From positions 62,001 through 126,000 of the forward strand of contig CAYZED010000001.1 of the NCBI GenBank assembly GCA_964477445.1: a stretch of DNA of 64,000 nt. The letters are read 5' to 3'. Below, piece by piece: positions 35,110 to 45,366 of this stretch; positions within the stretch are counted from its first letter, which is position 1, and every line of letters starts with the position of its first letter. A model generated the notes under the pieces. The model had not been told where the DNA came from and ran no database searches. It saw only the letters and a list, made by a program, of their open reading frames with translations. A program made the position numbers and the translations under genes. The stretch is from CAYZED01 sp964477445. GTDB lineage: Bacteria > Bacillota > Clostridia > Lutisporales > Lutisporaceae.

Positions 35110-36836
35110 TAAAACTGTTCAGATTTTTAAGACCATTTGTATGGCAAATAGCAGCAATTTTCGTGTTGGTTTTTATTCAGTCTATGGCAAATCTTTATTT
35201 ACCAACTTTAATGTCTGATATAGTAAATAAAGGTGTAGTAAATAGTGATATCAATTTTATATGGGGAATTGGGGCTCAAATGCTAGCTATTTCACTATTA
35301 GGTGCGATTTGTTCAATTCTTTCATCTTACTTGTCGGCTAAAAGTTCTATGGGATTTGGCAGAATAGTTAGGGACAGAGTGTTTAGTAAAGTTACAAGTT
35401 TTTCGCTAAGTGAATTTGATAAACTAGGGACAGCAACACTAATCACAAGAACTACGAATGATATTACGCAGATACAAGGTGTTATGCAAATGCTGTTTAC
35501 TATCACTTTGTTTGCTCCTCTAACTGGAATTGGTGGATTGGTAATGGCTTTGAACGAAGACAAATACTTAACATTAATTTTAGCAGTTGTAATACCATTG
35601 CTTTTTATAATAATTGGTATAACAATGTCAAAAGGTATTCCTCTTTTTAGATTGATGCAAATAAAAATTGATAAACTTAATCTAGTTGTGAGAGAAGGAT
35701 TAACAGGAATAAGAGTTGTTAGAGCGTTCAATAGAGTTGATAGAGAAGCAGAACGCTTTGAAGAAGCAAATTATGATTTAATGCAAAATTCGATTAAAGT
35801 TAACAAAATTATGGCAGCCTTGATGCCAATCATGATGCTTATTATGAACTTTACCACAATTGCAGTGGTTTGGTATGGCGGAATGAGAATAAATTCTGGG
35901 CATATGCAAGTTGGCTCTATGATGGCGTTTATTCAATATGCGATGCAGATTCTTTTCGCGTTTTTAATGGTGGCGATGGTATTTATTATGATTCCACGAG
36001 CACAGGCTGCGGCGCTGAGAGTAAATGAAGTACTTGATATAATTCCTGAAATAAATGATCCGGCTGAACCTATTGATAATAGTCTTCTGAAAGGTCATAT
36101 AGAATTTAGAAATGTGACATTTAGATATTTAGGAGCTGAAGAAGCAGCTATTAAGAATGTCAGTTTCTTGGCAAGACCTGGTGAAATGACAGCAATTATT
36201 GGTGGTACTGGCTCGGGAAAATCTACTTTAATGAATTTGATTCCAAGATTTTATGATGTTGAAAGTGGAAATATTTTTGTTGATGGTAATGATATTAGAG
36301 AAATGTCACAAGAAAATCTTCGCTCCAGAATCGGTTTTGTACCACAGAAGAATGTTTTGTTTTCAGGAACAATAGAAGAAAATATCAGATATGGAAGAGA
36401 CAATGCCACATACGACGAAATTGTTCATGCAGCTAAAGTGGCTCAAGCAGATAGTTTTATTAATGAGATGGAAGACGGGTATAATCATGTAATTGCACAG
36501 GGTGGATCAAACGTGTCAGGAGGACAGAAACAGAGACTTTCTATTGCGAGAGCGCTTGTTAGAAGACCAGGTATATATATATTCGATGACAGTTTTAGCG
36601 CGTTAGACTTTAAAACAGACGCAAAATTAAGAGCGGCTCTAAAAAAAGAAATTTCTGATGCGACTGTACTTATAGTTGCTCAAAGAGTTTCAACTGTAAT
36701 GGACGCTGATAGAATAATAGTTTTAGATGAAGGCAAAATTTCAGGAATAGGAACTCATTCTGAACTGATGGGAAGTTGTGAAGTGTATAAAGAGATTGTT
36801 TCGTCACAGCTTTCAGAGGAGGAAATTGCAAGATGA
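35106..36836 (+). CDS. Heterodimeric ABC exporter subunit with degenerate ATP site
   Basis: A 576-residue half-transporter: six TM helices (residues 1-320) then an ATPase domain. Walker A is GGTGSGKST and the signature VSGGQKQRLS is canonical. However, the Walker B catalytic Glu is Asp (YIFDDSFSALD) and the switch His is Gln (IVAQRVSTV). This is the pattern of the subunit that carries the non-catalytic site in heterodimeric exporters such as the YheI/YheH or LmrCD type. It overlaps marR by 4 bases and the next subunit by 4 bases. Substrate unknown, likely a drug or amphiphile. Confidence 0.93.
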   Translation: MIKLFRFLRPFVWQIAAIFVLVFIQSMANLYLPTLMSDIVNKGVVNSDINFIWGIGAQMLAISLLGAICSILSSYLSAKSSMGFGRIVRDRVFSKVTSFSLSEFDKLGTATLITRTTNDITQIQGVMQMLFTITLFAPLTGIGGLVMALNEDKYLTLILAVVIPLLFIIIGITMSKGIPLFRLMQIKIDKLNLVVREGLTGIRVVRAFNRVDREAERFEEANYDLMQNSIKVNKIMAALMPIMMLIMNFTTIAVVWYGGMRINSGHMQVGSMMAFIQYAMQILFAFLMVAMVFIMIPRAQAAALRVNEVLDIIPEINDPAEPIDNSLLKGHIEFRNVTFRYLGAEEAAIKNVSFLARPGEMTAIIGGTGSGKSTLMNLIPRFYDVESGNIFVDGNDIREMSQENLRSRIGFVPQKNVLFSGTIEENIRYGRDNATYDEIVHAAKVAQADSFINEMEDGYNHVIAQGGSNVSGGQKQRLSIARALVRRPGIYIFDDSFSALDFKTDAKLRAALKKEISDATVLIVAQRVSTVMDADRIIVLDEGKISGIGTHSELMGSCEVYKEIVSSQLSEEEIAR

Positions 36837-38854
36837 GTGAATCAGAAAAAATAAAAACAGAACAACCGAAAAGAGGCTTTGGTGGACCGATGGGCGGGGG
36901 CCCTATGGGAAATTTAGGCATACCGGTTGAAAAGGCAAAAGACTTCAAAGGGACTTTTAAACGTTTGCTAAAATATTTAAAACCTCAAACACTTAGTTTT
37001 TCCATAGTAATGCTATTTGCGATTCTTTCCACAATTTTTAGTATAGTAGGACCTAAAATATTGGGTAATGCGACAACAAAACTTTTTGAGGGAATTATGA
37101 GCAAGATGGCTCTTATGAAGATGCTTCCTAAAGAAAAACTATTAATTGATATGAGTAATAACCCAGCAACTGCTAGCGACGCGGTAACAGCTCAGCTAGT
37201 TCAAATAAAAGCGGCTATAGCAAAAATTATGGCTCTAAATGGTGGTCAGATTGACTTTGTTTATGTTGAAAGAATAATACTATTATTACTGGGACTTTAT
37301 ATAATAAGTGCACTTTTCTCTTATATCCAACAATACATCATGGCTAGCGTCTCACAAAAAATCGTGTATGATATAAGGCAAAATGTATCAGATAAATTGG
37401 CTAAGCTTCCATTAAAATATTATGATGGAAGAACACACGGAGAGATTTTAAGTAGAGTAACTAATGATGTTGATAATATAGCAAATACTCTTCAACAGAG
37501 TCTTACCCAAGTAATCACTTCGGCTATTACACTTATTGGTATAATAATAATGATGATAACTATAAGTGCTCCCCTTACATTAGTAGTGGTGCTTACGCTA
37601 CCGCTTTATATTGTTGTAACTGCTTTTGTTGCAAAAAAATCACAAAAACATTTTGTAGCTCAGCAGAAAACTTTAGGACAACTCAGTGGACATGTTGAAG
37701 AAATGTTCACAGGGCACAAAATTGTGAAAGTGTTTGGTCATGAAAAAGATAGTCTTGCACAATTTAATGAAATTAATGGCAGATATTATGATGCTGCTTG
37801 GAAAGCTCAATTTATATCTGGAATAATAATGCCTATGATAAGATTTGTTAGTAACCTTGGGTATGTATTAATCTCGGTAATCGGTTCGATTTTTGTAACA
37901 AAAGGGACCATTAGCATTGGTGATATACAGGCATTTATCCAATATTCAAATCAGTTTACGCAGCCAATAATGCAAACTGCAAACATTGCCAACATTATCC
38001 AATCGACGATTGCATCAGCAGAACGAGTATTCGAAATACTAGATGAAACCGAAGAAGTTCCAGATGCTGACAACGCAGTGATAATTGAAAATCCTAATGG
38101 AGAAGTTACTTTTGAGAATGTTGATTTCAGCTATAAAGTTGAAGAACCATTGATTAAGAATATGAATATTAACGTAAAAAAAGGCCATACTATTGCGATT
38201 GTTGGCCCTACTGGTGCCGGAAAAACCACTTTTGTAAATCTTCTTATGAGATTTTATGAAATTGATGCAGGTAAAATATCGATTGATGGAATTGATTTAA
38301 GAGATTTGAAGCGTGGTCCGATGAGAAATAATTTCGGTATGGTGCTTCAAGATACATGGCTATTCAACGGTACTATTTATGATAATATTTCTTATGGAAA
38401 AGATGGTGCAAAAGAAGAAGATGTATTTAATGCAGCAAAAGCGGCACATGCCCATCATTTTATTAAGACACTTCCAGATGGATACAATACTATTTTGAAT
38501 GAAGAGGCATCAAATATTTCACAAGGCCAAAAACAGCTTCTCACAATAGCCAGAGCGATACTTGCGAATCCGGCTATATTAATACTGGATGAAGCTACCT
38601 CAAGCGTTGACTCTAGAACAGAAATATTAATACAAAAAGCAATGAATAATCTTATGCAAGACAGAACTAGCTTTGTTATTGCACATAGACTTTCTACCAT
38701 AAGAGATGCAGAATTAATATTGGTAATGAATCATGGTTCCATAATTGAAATGGGGACCCATAAGGAACTACTAGCACAATGTGGATTCTATGCAGACTTA
38801 TACAACAGTCAGTTTGCTGGGGCAGATCTCGGAGATGAAAATACTTGTGCATAG
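36833..38854 (+). CDS. Heterodimeric ABC exporter subunit with catalytic ATP site
   Basis: A 673-residue half-transporter with a Gly/Met-rich N-terminal tail (GFGGPMGGGPMG), six TM helices and an ATPase domain. The Walker A GPTGAGKTT, Walker B ILILDEATSSVD with catalytic Glu, and switch His in IAHRLST are intact. The signature ISQGQKQLL replaces the usual SGGQ, as expected for the partner of a degenerate subunit. An extra ~70-residue loop after TM1 (MSKMALMKM onward) is typical of this larger subunit. Pairs with the upstream gene. Confidence 0.93.
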   Translation: MSESEKIKTEQPKRGFGGPMGGGPMGNLGIPVEKAKDFKGTFKRLLKYLKPQTLSFSIVMLFAILSTIFSIVGPKILGNATTKLFEGIMSKMALMKMLPKEKLLIDMSNNPATASDAVTAQLVQIKAAIAKIMALNGGQIDFVYVERIILLLLGLYIISALFSYIQQYIMASVSQKIVYDIRQNVSDKLAKLPLKYYDGRTHGEILSRVTNDVDNIANTLQQSLTQVITSAITLIGIIIMMITISAPLTLVVVLTLPLYIVVTAFVAKKSQKHFVAQQKTLGQLSGHVEEMFTGHKIVKVFGHEKDSLAQFNEINGRYYDAAWKAQFISGIIMPMIRFVSNLGYVLISVIGSIFVTKGTISIGDIQAFIQYSNQFTQPIMQTANIANIIQSTIASAERVFEILDETEEVPDADNAVIIENPNGEVTFENVDFSYKVEEPLIKNMNINVKKGHTIAIVGPTGAGKTTFVNLLMRFYEIDAGKISIDGIDLRDLKRGPMRNNFGMVLQDTWLFNGTIYDNISYGKDGAKEEDVFNAAKAAHAHHFIKTLPDGYNTILNEEASNISQGQKQLLTIARAILANPAILILDEATSSVDSRTEILIQKAMNNLMQDRTSFVIAHRLSTIRDAELILVMNHGSIIEMGTHKELLAQCGFYADLYNSQFAGADLGDENTCA

Positions 38855-38923
38855 AAAATGGATAAAAAATGGTTTAAAAAACTAGTTATAAAAAACGAAA
38901 TTAATTTGACGGAGGATTTTATT

Positions 38924-40186
38924 ATGGAAAAGAACATGAAAACACCTATGGGTGAAAAAGGCAAAATATCGACAACAGATAAGAAACCGGGTGGAGGAAA
39001 AAGAGCACTATTTATATTGTTAATAATAGTTTTAATTGCTGCTGCGGGTGGCGCATACTGGTTTATTGACAGTATGAATTATGTTACACTTACGAAGAGT
39101 TCAATTGCGGGCTTAATTGTAAATGATGGTCCGAAAATAATGGGCAAAGTTGATACAGTAAATGTAAAAGTAGGAAGCGCAGTAAAAAGTGGAGATATAC
39201 TTTTCACACTTAACAAAGAAGCAGCTCAATTTCAGTTAAATCAATCACAAGCGGCATATAATATTGCTGAGATACAACTCGCAAAAGCAAAACTTGGAGC
39301 TAGACCACAAGAATTACAGGGGATTGAAGCACTTGCAGCTCAAGCCAAAGCAGCATATGATAGTGCACAAAAAACTAGAGAAAACCTTGTACAAAGTCAA
39401 AAGGATTTAAAGTCAAAATACAGTAAGCTTTTAGTATCGCTAAAACCTTTCTTAAACAAAGATACTGGTGCTTATAGTGCTGCAACTGCTTATGCTCAAT
39501 TAGATGAACTTAGGGCATCTGGAAGCATAACAGATGCACAATATACATTTAAAGCGTCTAATATAAACACTCTGTTTTCAGCAAAAACTACATTGGAATC
39601 ACAGATTTCTCAAATTGATGACCAAATTAAACTTCTGGATATCCAACTCGTGGGATCAAAAGCCGGCGTAACTGGAGCAAACACAAAAGTTGAATTAACT
39701 AAGCTAGGCGCCACAGAGCTTGATATCAAAATGCTTGAGAACCAATTAGATGTTTCTAAAAATAGTTTAGAGCTCGCAAAAATGAACTTCAGTAATACAG
39801 AAGTAAAAGCAACAATTGATGGAACTGTAATTAAAGTAGGATTCATTTCAGGTGACAATGCAATTCCGGGTAGTACTGTTGTCAGCATCGTTAATATGGA
39901 TAAACTTTATGTTAATGGGAATGTAGATGAAAGTGAATCAGGCCAAGTCAAAGTAGGGCAAACAGTTGACTTAACTGTTTCTGCTTTTCCAGGTGTTACC
40001 TTCAAAGGTGAAGTCACTGAAGTTGGATATGCGACTTTACTTACAATTGATCCATATAGCACAAATGGTACTACAAGCTCATCTGGAAATGCTAATCAGG
40101 TAGTTCAAGTAAAGATATCTATTGATTCAATGGGCAAAAACATTAAACCAGGACTTACAGTTGAGGGGAAAATAAAAGTAAAGTAA
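38924..40186 (+). CDS. HlyD-like membrane fusion/efflux adaptor protein
   Basis: A 420-residue protein with one N-terminal TM helix (ALFILLIIVLIAAAGGAYWF), a biotinyl-lipoyl-like hairpin region (AGLIVNDGPKIMGKVDTVNVKVG), a long coiled coil (~90-240) and a beta-barrel with the HlyD-type EVTEVGYAT segment. ATG 38924 is chosen because GGAGG lies 8 bases upstream; the open frame extends back to 38858 without such a site. An adaptor in an operon with a two-subunit ABC exporter suggests substrate delivery across the cell wall or regulation of the pump. Confidence 0.85.
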   Translation: MEKNMKTPMGEKGKISTTDKKPGGGKRALFILLIIVLIAAAGGAYWFIDSMNYVTLTKSSIAGLIVNDGPKIMGKVDTVNVKVGSAVKSGDILFTLNKEAAQFQLNQSQAAYNIAEIQLAKAKLGARPQELQGIEALAAQAKAAYDSAQKTRENLVQSQKDLKSKYSKLLVSLKPFLNKDTGAYSAATAYAQLDELRASGSITDAQYTFKASNINTLFSAKTTLESQISQIDDQIKLLDIQLVGSKAGVTGANTKVELTKLGATELDIKMLENQLDVSKNSLELAKMNFSNTEVKATIDGTVIKVGFISGDNAIPGSTVVSIVNMDKLYVNGNVDESESGQVKVGQTVDLTVSAFPGVTFKGEVTEVGYATLLTIDPYSTNGTTSSSGNANQVVQVKISIDSMGKNIKPGLTVEGKIKVK

Positions 40187-40221
40187 AGTGAAGAAAAGTA
40201 AAGAAGGAAGAAGGCCATTAT

Positions 40222-41976
40222 ATGAAACATTTTGATATAATTATTCGAAATGGGATTATTGTTGACGGAACTGGGAAAGACAAGTATAAATCAGATATTG
40301 GCATAATTGGTGATACTATAGTTGAAATCAATGACTTTTCAGCGAAGGAAGATGTTTTAGCAGAAAGATATATTGATGCTAAAGGGGCTTATATTTCGCC
40401 TGGTTTCATTGACCCACATTCACATAACGATTTAAATTTACTAATTTGGCCAGAAAACGAGGCCAATGTGCTTCAAGGAATTACAACCGCAATTTCAGGG
40501 AATTGCGGTTTCTCTCCTGCACCAATTAAAGAAGACATTTTCTTTTCGGGATGGGAATACAAAATCTCTTATGAAATAACAAAAGAGAAATATAAGGAAG
40601 CCGAATTCATTATGAACCGAGACTCGATGAAGAAGGCTCTAAAAGAAGCATATAATTTCGATTTAGATTACGAAACGCTGGGAGAGTTCTTTTGTAAATC
40701 AAAATCCGATGGATTTTCTGTAAATTACTATCCCTTCGTGGGACATAATAACATAAGGCTTGAAGCGATGGGCAGAGATTGTTTCCGAGAAGCCACAAAA
40801 GAAGAAATTGAGAAAATGAAGGTTATTCTAAGACGAGAAATGGAAGCCGGAGCCAGAGGGCTATCCACAGGACTGGACTATCCACCAGGAGCATATAGCA
40901 CTACAGAAGAATTAATAGAGTTATCAAAAGTAGCAAAAGAATATAATGGCACATATATTTCGCATGTCAGATCCATGAAACTATATTTGGATAAAACTGA
41001 ATCCTTAGACCCGGATATTATGTCTGGGATAAGAGAACTAATTAGAATCGGTAAAGAAACAGGCATAAGAGTTCATGTGGCACACGTGCTACCGGCATTT
41101 CAGATAAGTCGAGATGACTCATACGAAAAGAAAAGAGAGTCTGTGGATTGTATTATCGAATTATTTAATAATGCATTAAAAGATGGTGTGGATATAAGTT
41201 ACGATGTTATCCCTAATACATCTGGCGGCGGCGTGATGATTAGCAATTTAGCTTATTTACTTAAACCTTGGGTATTGGAAAATAGTTCAGTTAAAGAATT
41301 GCTAAAGAAACTTGAAGACAAAGAATATGAAGATTATGTTAAGAAGGACATGAAAGAGTGCGAATACGCATATGCAAACAAAAATCTTATCACTAATTTA
41401 GATGATATGTTTGTTATAATAAAATGTAGCGAAGAGAGTTTTCAAGGGAATAGTATCAGAAGAATCATGAGAATGAAAAATTGGGAATATGAAGATGCTA
41501 TAATAAACATTTTGAGAATTGATCCTGAAACAAAAATGAAATTTGACGTTGGGTCACCAGAAGAATGTCTTGAAATACTTTTGGACCATCCTAATGCAAT
41601 CCCATCTTCAGATGGTTTTTCGTATAATCTAGACTCAAATCCTGGACTAAGCGATGAATTGTCTAAGCTACCGCATCCGAATAATTTTTGTTATATAATA
41701 AGATACTTAACTTTATATAAAAAAGATAGGATAGAGGACTCTATTAGACAAATAACGTCATATCCTGCCGAGAGATTTAATATTCCAGACAGAGGAATCA
41801 TAAGAGAAGGTTTTAAAGCTGATATTGTAATTTTTAATGAAGACAAACTAAAAACAAATGAAAACTTCATTGATTCACGTCAAATTCCTGAAGGTATCGA
41901 TTATGTAATAATTAATGGGCAGTTAACCGGAGAACTTAAGAAACATCTAGGCACAAAAGCTGGACGAATTATTTAG
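40222..41976 (+). CDS. D-aminoacylase / N-acyl-D-amino-acid deacylase
   Basis: A 584-residue amidohydrolase. The N-terminal IVDGTGKDKYKSDIGIIGD beta domain and the metal-binding DPHSHNDLNL (HxH) mark the amidohydrolase fold; further ligand regions are YISHVRSM and HVAHVLPAF; the C-terminal SYPAERFNIPDRG and GFKADIVIF are typical of the D-aminoacylase/dihydroorotase-like branch. It would release D-amino acids from N-acylated forms, consistent with amino-acid fermentation. GAAGGAAGAAGG precedes the ATG. No close operon partner. Confidence 0.87.
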   Translation: MKHFDIIIRNGIIVDGTGKDKYKSDIGIIGDTIVEINDFSAKEDVLAERYIDAKGAYISPGFIDPHSHNDLNLLIWPENEANVLQGITTAISGNCGFSPAPIKEDIFFSGWEYKISYEITKEKYKEAEFIMNRDSMKKALKEAYNFDLDYETLGEFFCKSKSDGFSVNYYPFVGHNNIRLEAMGRDCFREATKEEIEKMKVILRREMEAGARGLSTGLDYPPGAYSTTEELIELSKVAKEYNGTYISHVRSMKLYLDKTESLDPDIMSGIRELIRIGKETGIRVHVAHVLPAFQISRDDSYEKKRESVDCIIELFNNALKDGVDISYDVIPNTSGGGVMISNLAYLLKPWVLENSSVKELLKKLEDKEYEDYVKKDMKECEYAYANKNLITNLDDMFVIIKCSEESFQGNSIRRIMRMKNWEYEDAIINILRIDPETKMKFDVGSPEECLEILLDHPNAIPSSDGFSYNLDSNPGLSDELSKLPHPNNFCYIIRYLTLYKKDRIEDSIRQITSYPAERFNIPDRGIIREGFKADIVIFNEDKLKTNENFIDSRQIPEGIDYVIINGQLTGELKKHLGTKAGRII

Positions 41977-42024
41977 TTTTATAAATAATATAAAAAAATA
42001 AAATTGGGAAAAAGGGGAGAGAGA

Positions 42025-43404
42025 ATGTTAAAACAAGATTTAAGTAAATTTAGAAGTGTATTCTCGGGATATACGGAATTAAGAGTTCAAGAGAACAGAA
42101 TTTCGACACTTCAACTAGTTGGTGGGAACTTAGTATTAAACAGCAGTTCAAATAGCGCTGGAGTTTGTGCTAGGTCCTATAAAAACGGTTCGTGGGGGTT
42201 TGCCTCAAATGCAATCGTTAATGAAGATTCAGTGAAAGCTGTAATTAAAGCTGCTGAGGAGAACGCACTATTTTTGGATAACAAAAAAAGCAAAGGCCTG
42301 GGGCTAATTGCAAACAGTAAATTTTCTAAATCGGTAGACTTTACGACTAAAAAGAATACAGTATCCAGAAAAGACAAAATTGACTATATTAAAGAAATTG
42401 ATAATTATTTAGTTAGTAAGTACCCTCAGTTATTCAGCCGTATGGTGATGGTAATTTGTCAAGATTATGAAAAAAATCTTATAACATCAGGTGGCGTTGT
42501 GTCTTATTCTATGATACCAAGAACGACGATAGTAATATCAATGACTGCCTTAAAAGATGCTAAACCAGTAGTTTATTCAGATTATTCGGCTCAGTGTGCT
42601 CAGTTTGAAGATATGTTTGTTAAGCCTGAACAACATTTTAAAGATATAGACTTAATGTATATCAAATTAATGGAAAAAGCTGAAGGTGAATATGCTGAAG
42701 CTGGATTAAAGACATGCATTATCGACAGCAGTATAACTGGCATATTAGCTCATGAAGCTATAGGGCATACTTGTGAAGCTGATTTTGTTATGGCGGGATC
42801 AATCGCAGCAGATTATCTTAACAAAGAAGTTGGAAGCCCTCTTGTTTCGTTAGTTGATTTTGCAAACAATATTGATGGTGTAACATTAGGTACGCCAGTA
42901 TTTGTTGATGATGAAGGTACTTTGGCTGAGGATACAACTATTATAGAAAACGGAATTCTTAAAGGCTATTTACATAACAAAGAGAGTGCACTACATTTTG
43001 GCGTGAAGCCAACAGGTAACGCTAGAGCATATGCTTTCTCGGATGAACCTTTAGTTAGAATGAGAAATACTGCGATTTTGCCTGGTACAAGCAAACTGAG
43101 TGATATGATCGCTTCGGTAGATGATGGCTACTATTTGACTAGAACTTCGAATGGTCAGGCAGATAGCACAGGAGAGTTCATGTTCGGTGTTACAATGGGA
43201 TACAAAATTGAAAATGGTAAACTCGGAAAAGCTATTCAAGATGTGACAATTTCAGGTGTCGCTTTTGATTTACTTAAAACAGTTGATATGGTCTCAGATG
43301 AAATGACATGGAACAATGTAGGCACATGTGGAAAAAAACAGCCTATGCCAGCAGCTATGGGCGGCCCTGCACTTAAATGTATTGTTAATATTGGGGGTAG
43401 ATAA
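42025..43404 (+). CDS. tldD: Metalloprotease subunit TldD
   Basis: Catalytic subunit of the TldD-TldE heterodimer, a zinc protease that trims unfolded or modified peptides and in some species matures RiPPs. 459 residues. The metal motif is HEAIGH at residues 243-248 (LAHEAIGHTCEAD), with the C-terminal Cys (TCGKKQPMPA) in the usual place. ATG 42025 follows GGGGAGAGAG; the TTG at 42004 lacks a ribosome binding site. tldE follows 2 bases later. Confidence 0.94.
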   Translation: MLKQDLSKFRSVFSGYTELRVQENRISTLQLVGGNLVLNSSSNSAGVCARSYKNGSWGFASNAIVNEDSVKAVIKAAEENALFLDNKKSKGLGLIANSKFSKSVDFTTKKNTVSRKDKIDYIKEIDNYLVSKYPQLFSRMVMVICQDYEKNLITSGGVVSYSMIPRTTIVISMTALKDAKPVVYSDYSAQCAQFEDMFVKPEQHFKDIDLMYIKLMEKAEGEYAEAGLKTCIIDSSITGILAHEAIGHTCEADFVMAGSIAADYLNKEVGSPLVSLVDFANNIDGVTLGTPVFVDDEGTLAEDTTIIENGILKGYLHNKESALHFGVKPTGNARAYAFSDEPLVRMRNTAILPGTSKLSDMIASVDDGYYLTRTSNGQADSTGEFMFGVTMGYKIENGKLGKAIQDVTISGVAFDLLKTVDMVSDEMTWNNVGTCGKKQPMPAAMGGPALKCIVNIGGR

Positions 43405-43406
43405 TA

Positions 43407-44702
43407 ATGAATAATCAAGAAGTAATTAAATTCTGTTTAGATACATTAATGAATGCAGGCGCGGACAAGGCTCAATGCTTTTATACTGAAGCAAAAAAGC
43501 ATGAGTTGAATATAGATGTTAATGAACTTTCCTTAGTTAGAACAACATCAAATATTAATATCGAGCTTTCTGTAATAAAAAATAATCGTCTAGGCGTTGT
43601 GAATATTAACAAAAACGACAAAGAAGAAATTAAAAAGGCAGCAGATGAAGCTATCATGAATGCATTATCTGCGCCAGAAGATATTGCTTTTGATATTTCT
43701 CCACCTCAAGAATCAAAAAGTTTTATTTCGGGAGAGAGTTTACCAGATAAAGAAAAGATGTATAATAGTTTAACCGGTTTTTTAGAGGATGCTAAGATTA
43801 GATTTCCTTTTCTCATGATAAATCAAGCATTTCTTTCATTTAATAAAGTTGACATTTCATTTGGGAATACTAACGATACTTTTTACAACGAAACAAAGGG
43901 ATTTTATAATCTATCAATGATGTTTACCTCGAAGAAAAATGGAAAGTCATCTTCTTTTAATTCATATGGATACTCAACAAAAGATCTAGAAAAGAGTATA
44001 ATGGAATCGGGTCTTGTAGCTGACATGCTTAAAGAATCCGAAGAACAAATTTATGCAAAGCCTTTTGAGGGAAAATTTGTCGGAGAAGTTATAGTTAGTC
44101 CAGATTGTTTTGAAGGTCTTTTGCATGAAATAGCAAGGATTTCTTTAGCAGATCAATCAATAATTACAGGCACAAGCAAATATAAGGGCGAAATTGGAAA
44201 TAAAGTAGCTTCTGATTTATTGGATTGGTGCTCAAGTCCAACTTCTGATGAAATTGCTAGCGGATATCGAATTACATCGGATGGATATGAGGCCAAGGAT
44301 ACTACAATAATCGAAGCTGGAATACTGAAGTCATATTTACTGACACAGTACGGTTCGAAAAAAACAGGCATTGATCGTTCAGGTAGCAGTGGTGGCGCAT
44401 ATATTATAAATGCAGGCGAGACCGCATTAACTGAAATGATAAAAGGTGTTAAAAAGGGAGTTTTATTTAATCGTTTTTCGGGAGGATCCCCAAGTAGTAA
44501 TGGCGATTTTTCGGGAATAGCAAAAAATAGTTTCTATATAGAAAATGGCGAAATAATGTATCCTTTATCAGAAACCATGTTAGCAGGGAATCTTTTTGAG
44601 CTAATAAAAAATATTACTGAAATCTCGAAAGAACGTATTGACTCAGGATCAAGTATAGTACCATGGGTAAAAGTATCTGGAATAACGATATCGGGAAAAT
44701 GA
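43407..44702 (+). CDS. tldE: TldE/PmbA-family partner of TldD
   Basis: A 431-residue non-metal-binding partner: where TldD has HExxxH this protein has HEIARISLAD, so only the first His-Glu is kept and no full metal site is formed. N-terminal domain FCLDTLMNAGADKAQCFY and C-terminal SGGSPSSNGDFSGIAKNSFYIENG are family-typical. Its start is two bases after the tldD stop, so the two products are made together and assemble. Functions of the pair in Clostridia are not established. Confidence 0.92.
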   Translation: MNNQEVIKFCLDTLMNAGADKAQCFYTEAKKHELNIDVNELSLVRTTSNINIELSVIKNNRLGVVNINKNDKEEIKKAADEAIMNALSAPEDIAFDISPPQESKSFISGESLPDKEKMYNSLTGFLEDAKIRFPFLMINQAFLSFNKVDISFGNTNDTFYNETKGFYNLSMMFTSKKNGKSSSFNSYGYSTKDLEKSIMESGLVADMLKESEEQIYAKPFEGKFVGEVIVSPDCFEGLLHEIARISLADQSIITGTSKYKGEIGNKVASDLLDWCSSPTSDEIASGYRITSDGYEAKDTTIIEAGILKSYLLTQYGSKKTGIDRSGSSGGAYIINAGETALTEMIKGVKKGVLFNRFSGGSPSSNGDFSGIAKNSFYIENGEIMYPLSETMLAGNLFELIKNITEISKERIDSGSSIVPWVKVSGITISGK

Positions 44703-44778
44703 TAATATTTCGCATAATATTTCAAACTCCATTCAATGCAGAAAATTATTATTATTCTCACTTCGAAAGGGAAATATT

Positions 44779-45261
44779 ATGAACACCAAGAAACTTACTA
44801 GCTTAGAAATAATGATTGAATTACTTTGTGCAGGACTTATAGGAGCAGTTTTTCTTTATCTTTACTCTGTTTGGGGAAGTCTTCCAGATAGAGTGCCTAC
44901 ACATTTTGATTTACAAGGGATAGCTGATGGATGGGGTTCGAGAAATTCACTCATATCAATACCTATAATAATGGCAATATCCTATATAGCCTTATCTTTC
45001 ATGAGCATGTTCCCTAATGTCTATAATTATCCAATTAAATTGACCTTAGATAACAAAGAAAGGCAATATGCTAACGCAGCATTAATGATAAGAACAATCA
45101 AATTTGAAATTATTTTACTTTTCTCAAATTTAATCTATTCTTCAGTAAGCATAGCGATGAGTGGAAAAGCGGAACTCAAGTTCATAAGTATGGTTTTTTT
45201 CTTGATAGCTGTATTTGGAACGATTATTTATTTTGTGGGAAGAATGTTTAGGCTGAAATAG
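44779..45261 (+). CDS. DUF1648-domain membrane protein
   Basis: A 160-residue protein with four hydrophobic segments and the DUF1648 signature LPDRVPTHFDLQGIADGWGSR near residues 33-55. Such proteins resemble the N-terminal part of SdpI immunity proteins. CGAAAGG precedes the ATG. It stands alone between tldE and the T-box leader. Confidence 0.8.
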   Translation: MNTKKLTSLEIMIELLCAGLIGAVFLYLYSVWGSLPDRVPTHFDLQGIADGWGSRNSLISIPIIMAISYIALSFMSMFPNVYNYPIKLTLDNKERQYANAALMIRTIKFEIILLFSNLIYSSVSIAMSGKAELKFISMVFFLIAVFGTIIYFVGRMFRLK

Positions 45262-45331
45262 ATATGGCTTTCCATATATTGTAAATGTATAGTATTTTTC
45301 AAAGAATCCATGTTATATTTATGTAAATAGG

Positions 45332-45360
45332 TTGACATTAAAAACAGGCGACATTATAAT
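45332..45360 (+). promoter_or_regulatory. Perfect sigma-A promoter for the hisS-aspS operon
   Basis: TTGACA (45332-45337), 17-bp spacer, TATAAT (45355-45360): a perfect consensus match. Transcription would begin near 45367, just ahead of the T-box leader. Confidence 0.92.
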
Positions 45361-45366
45361 CAAACG

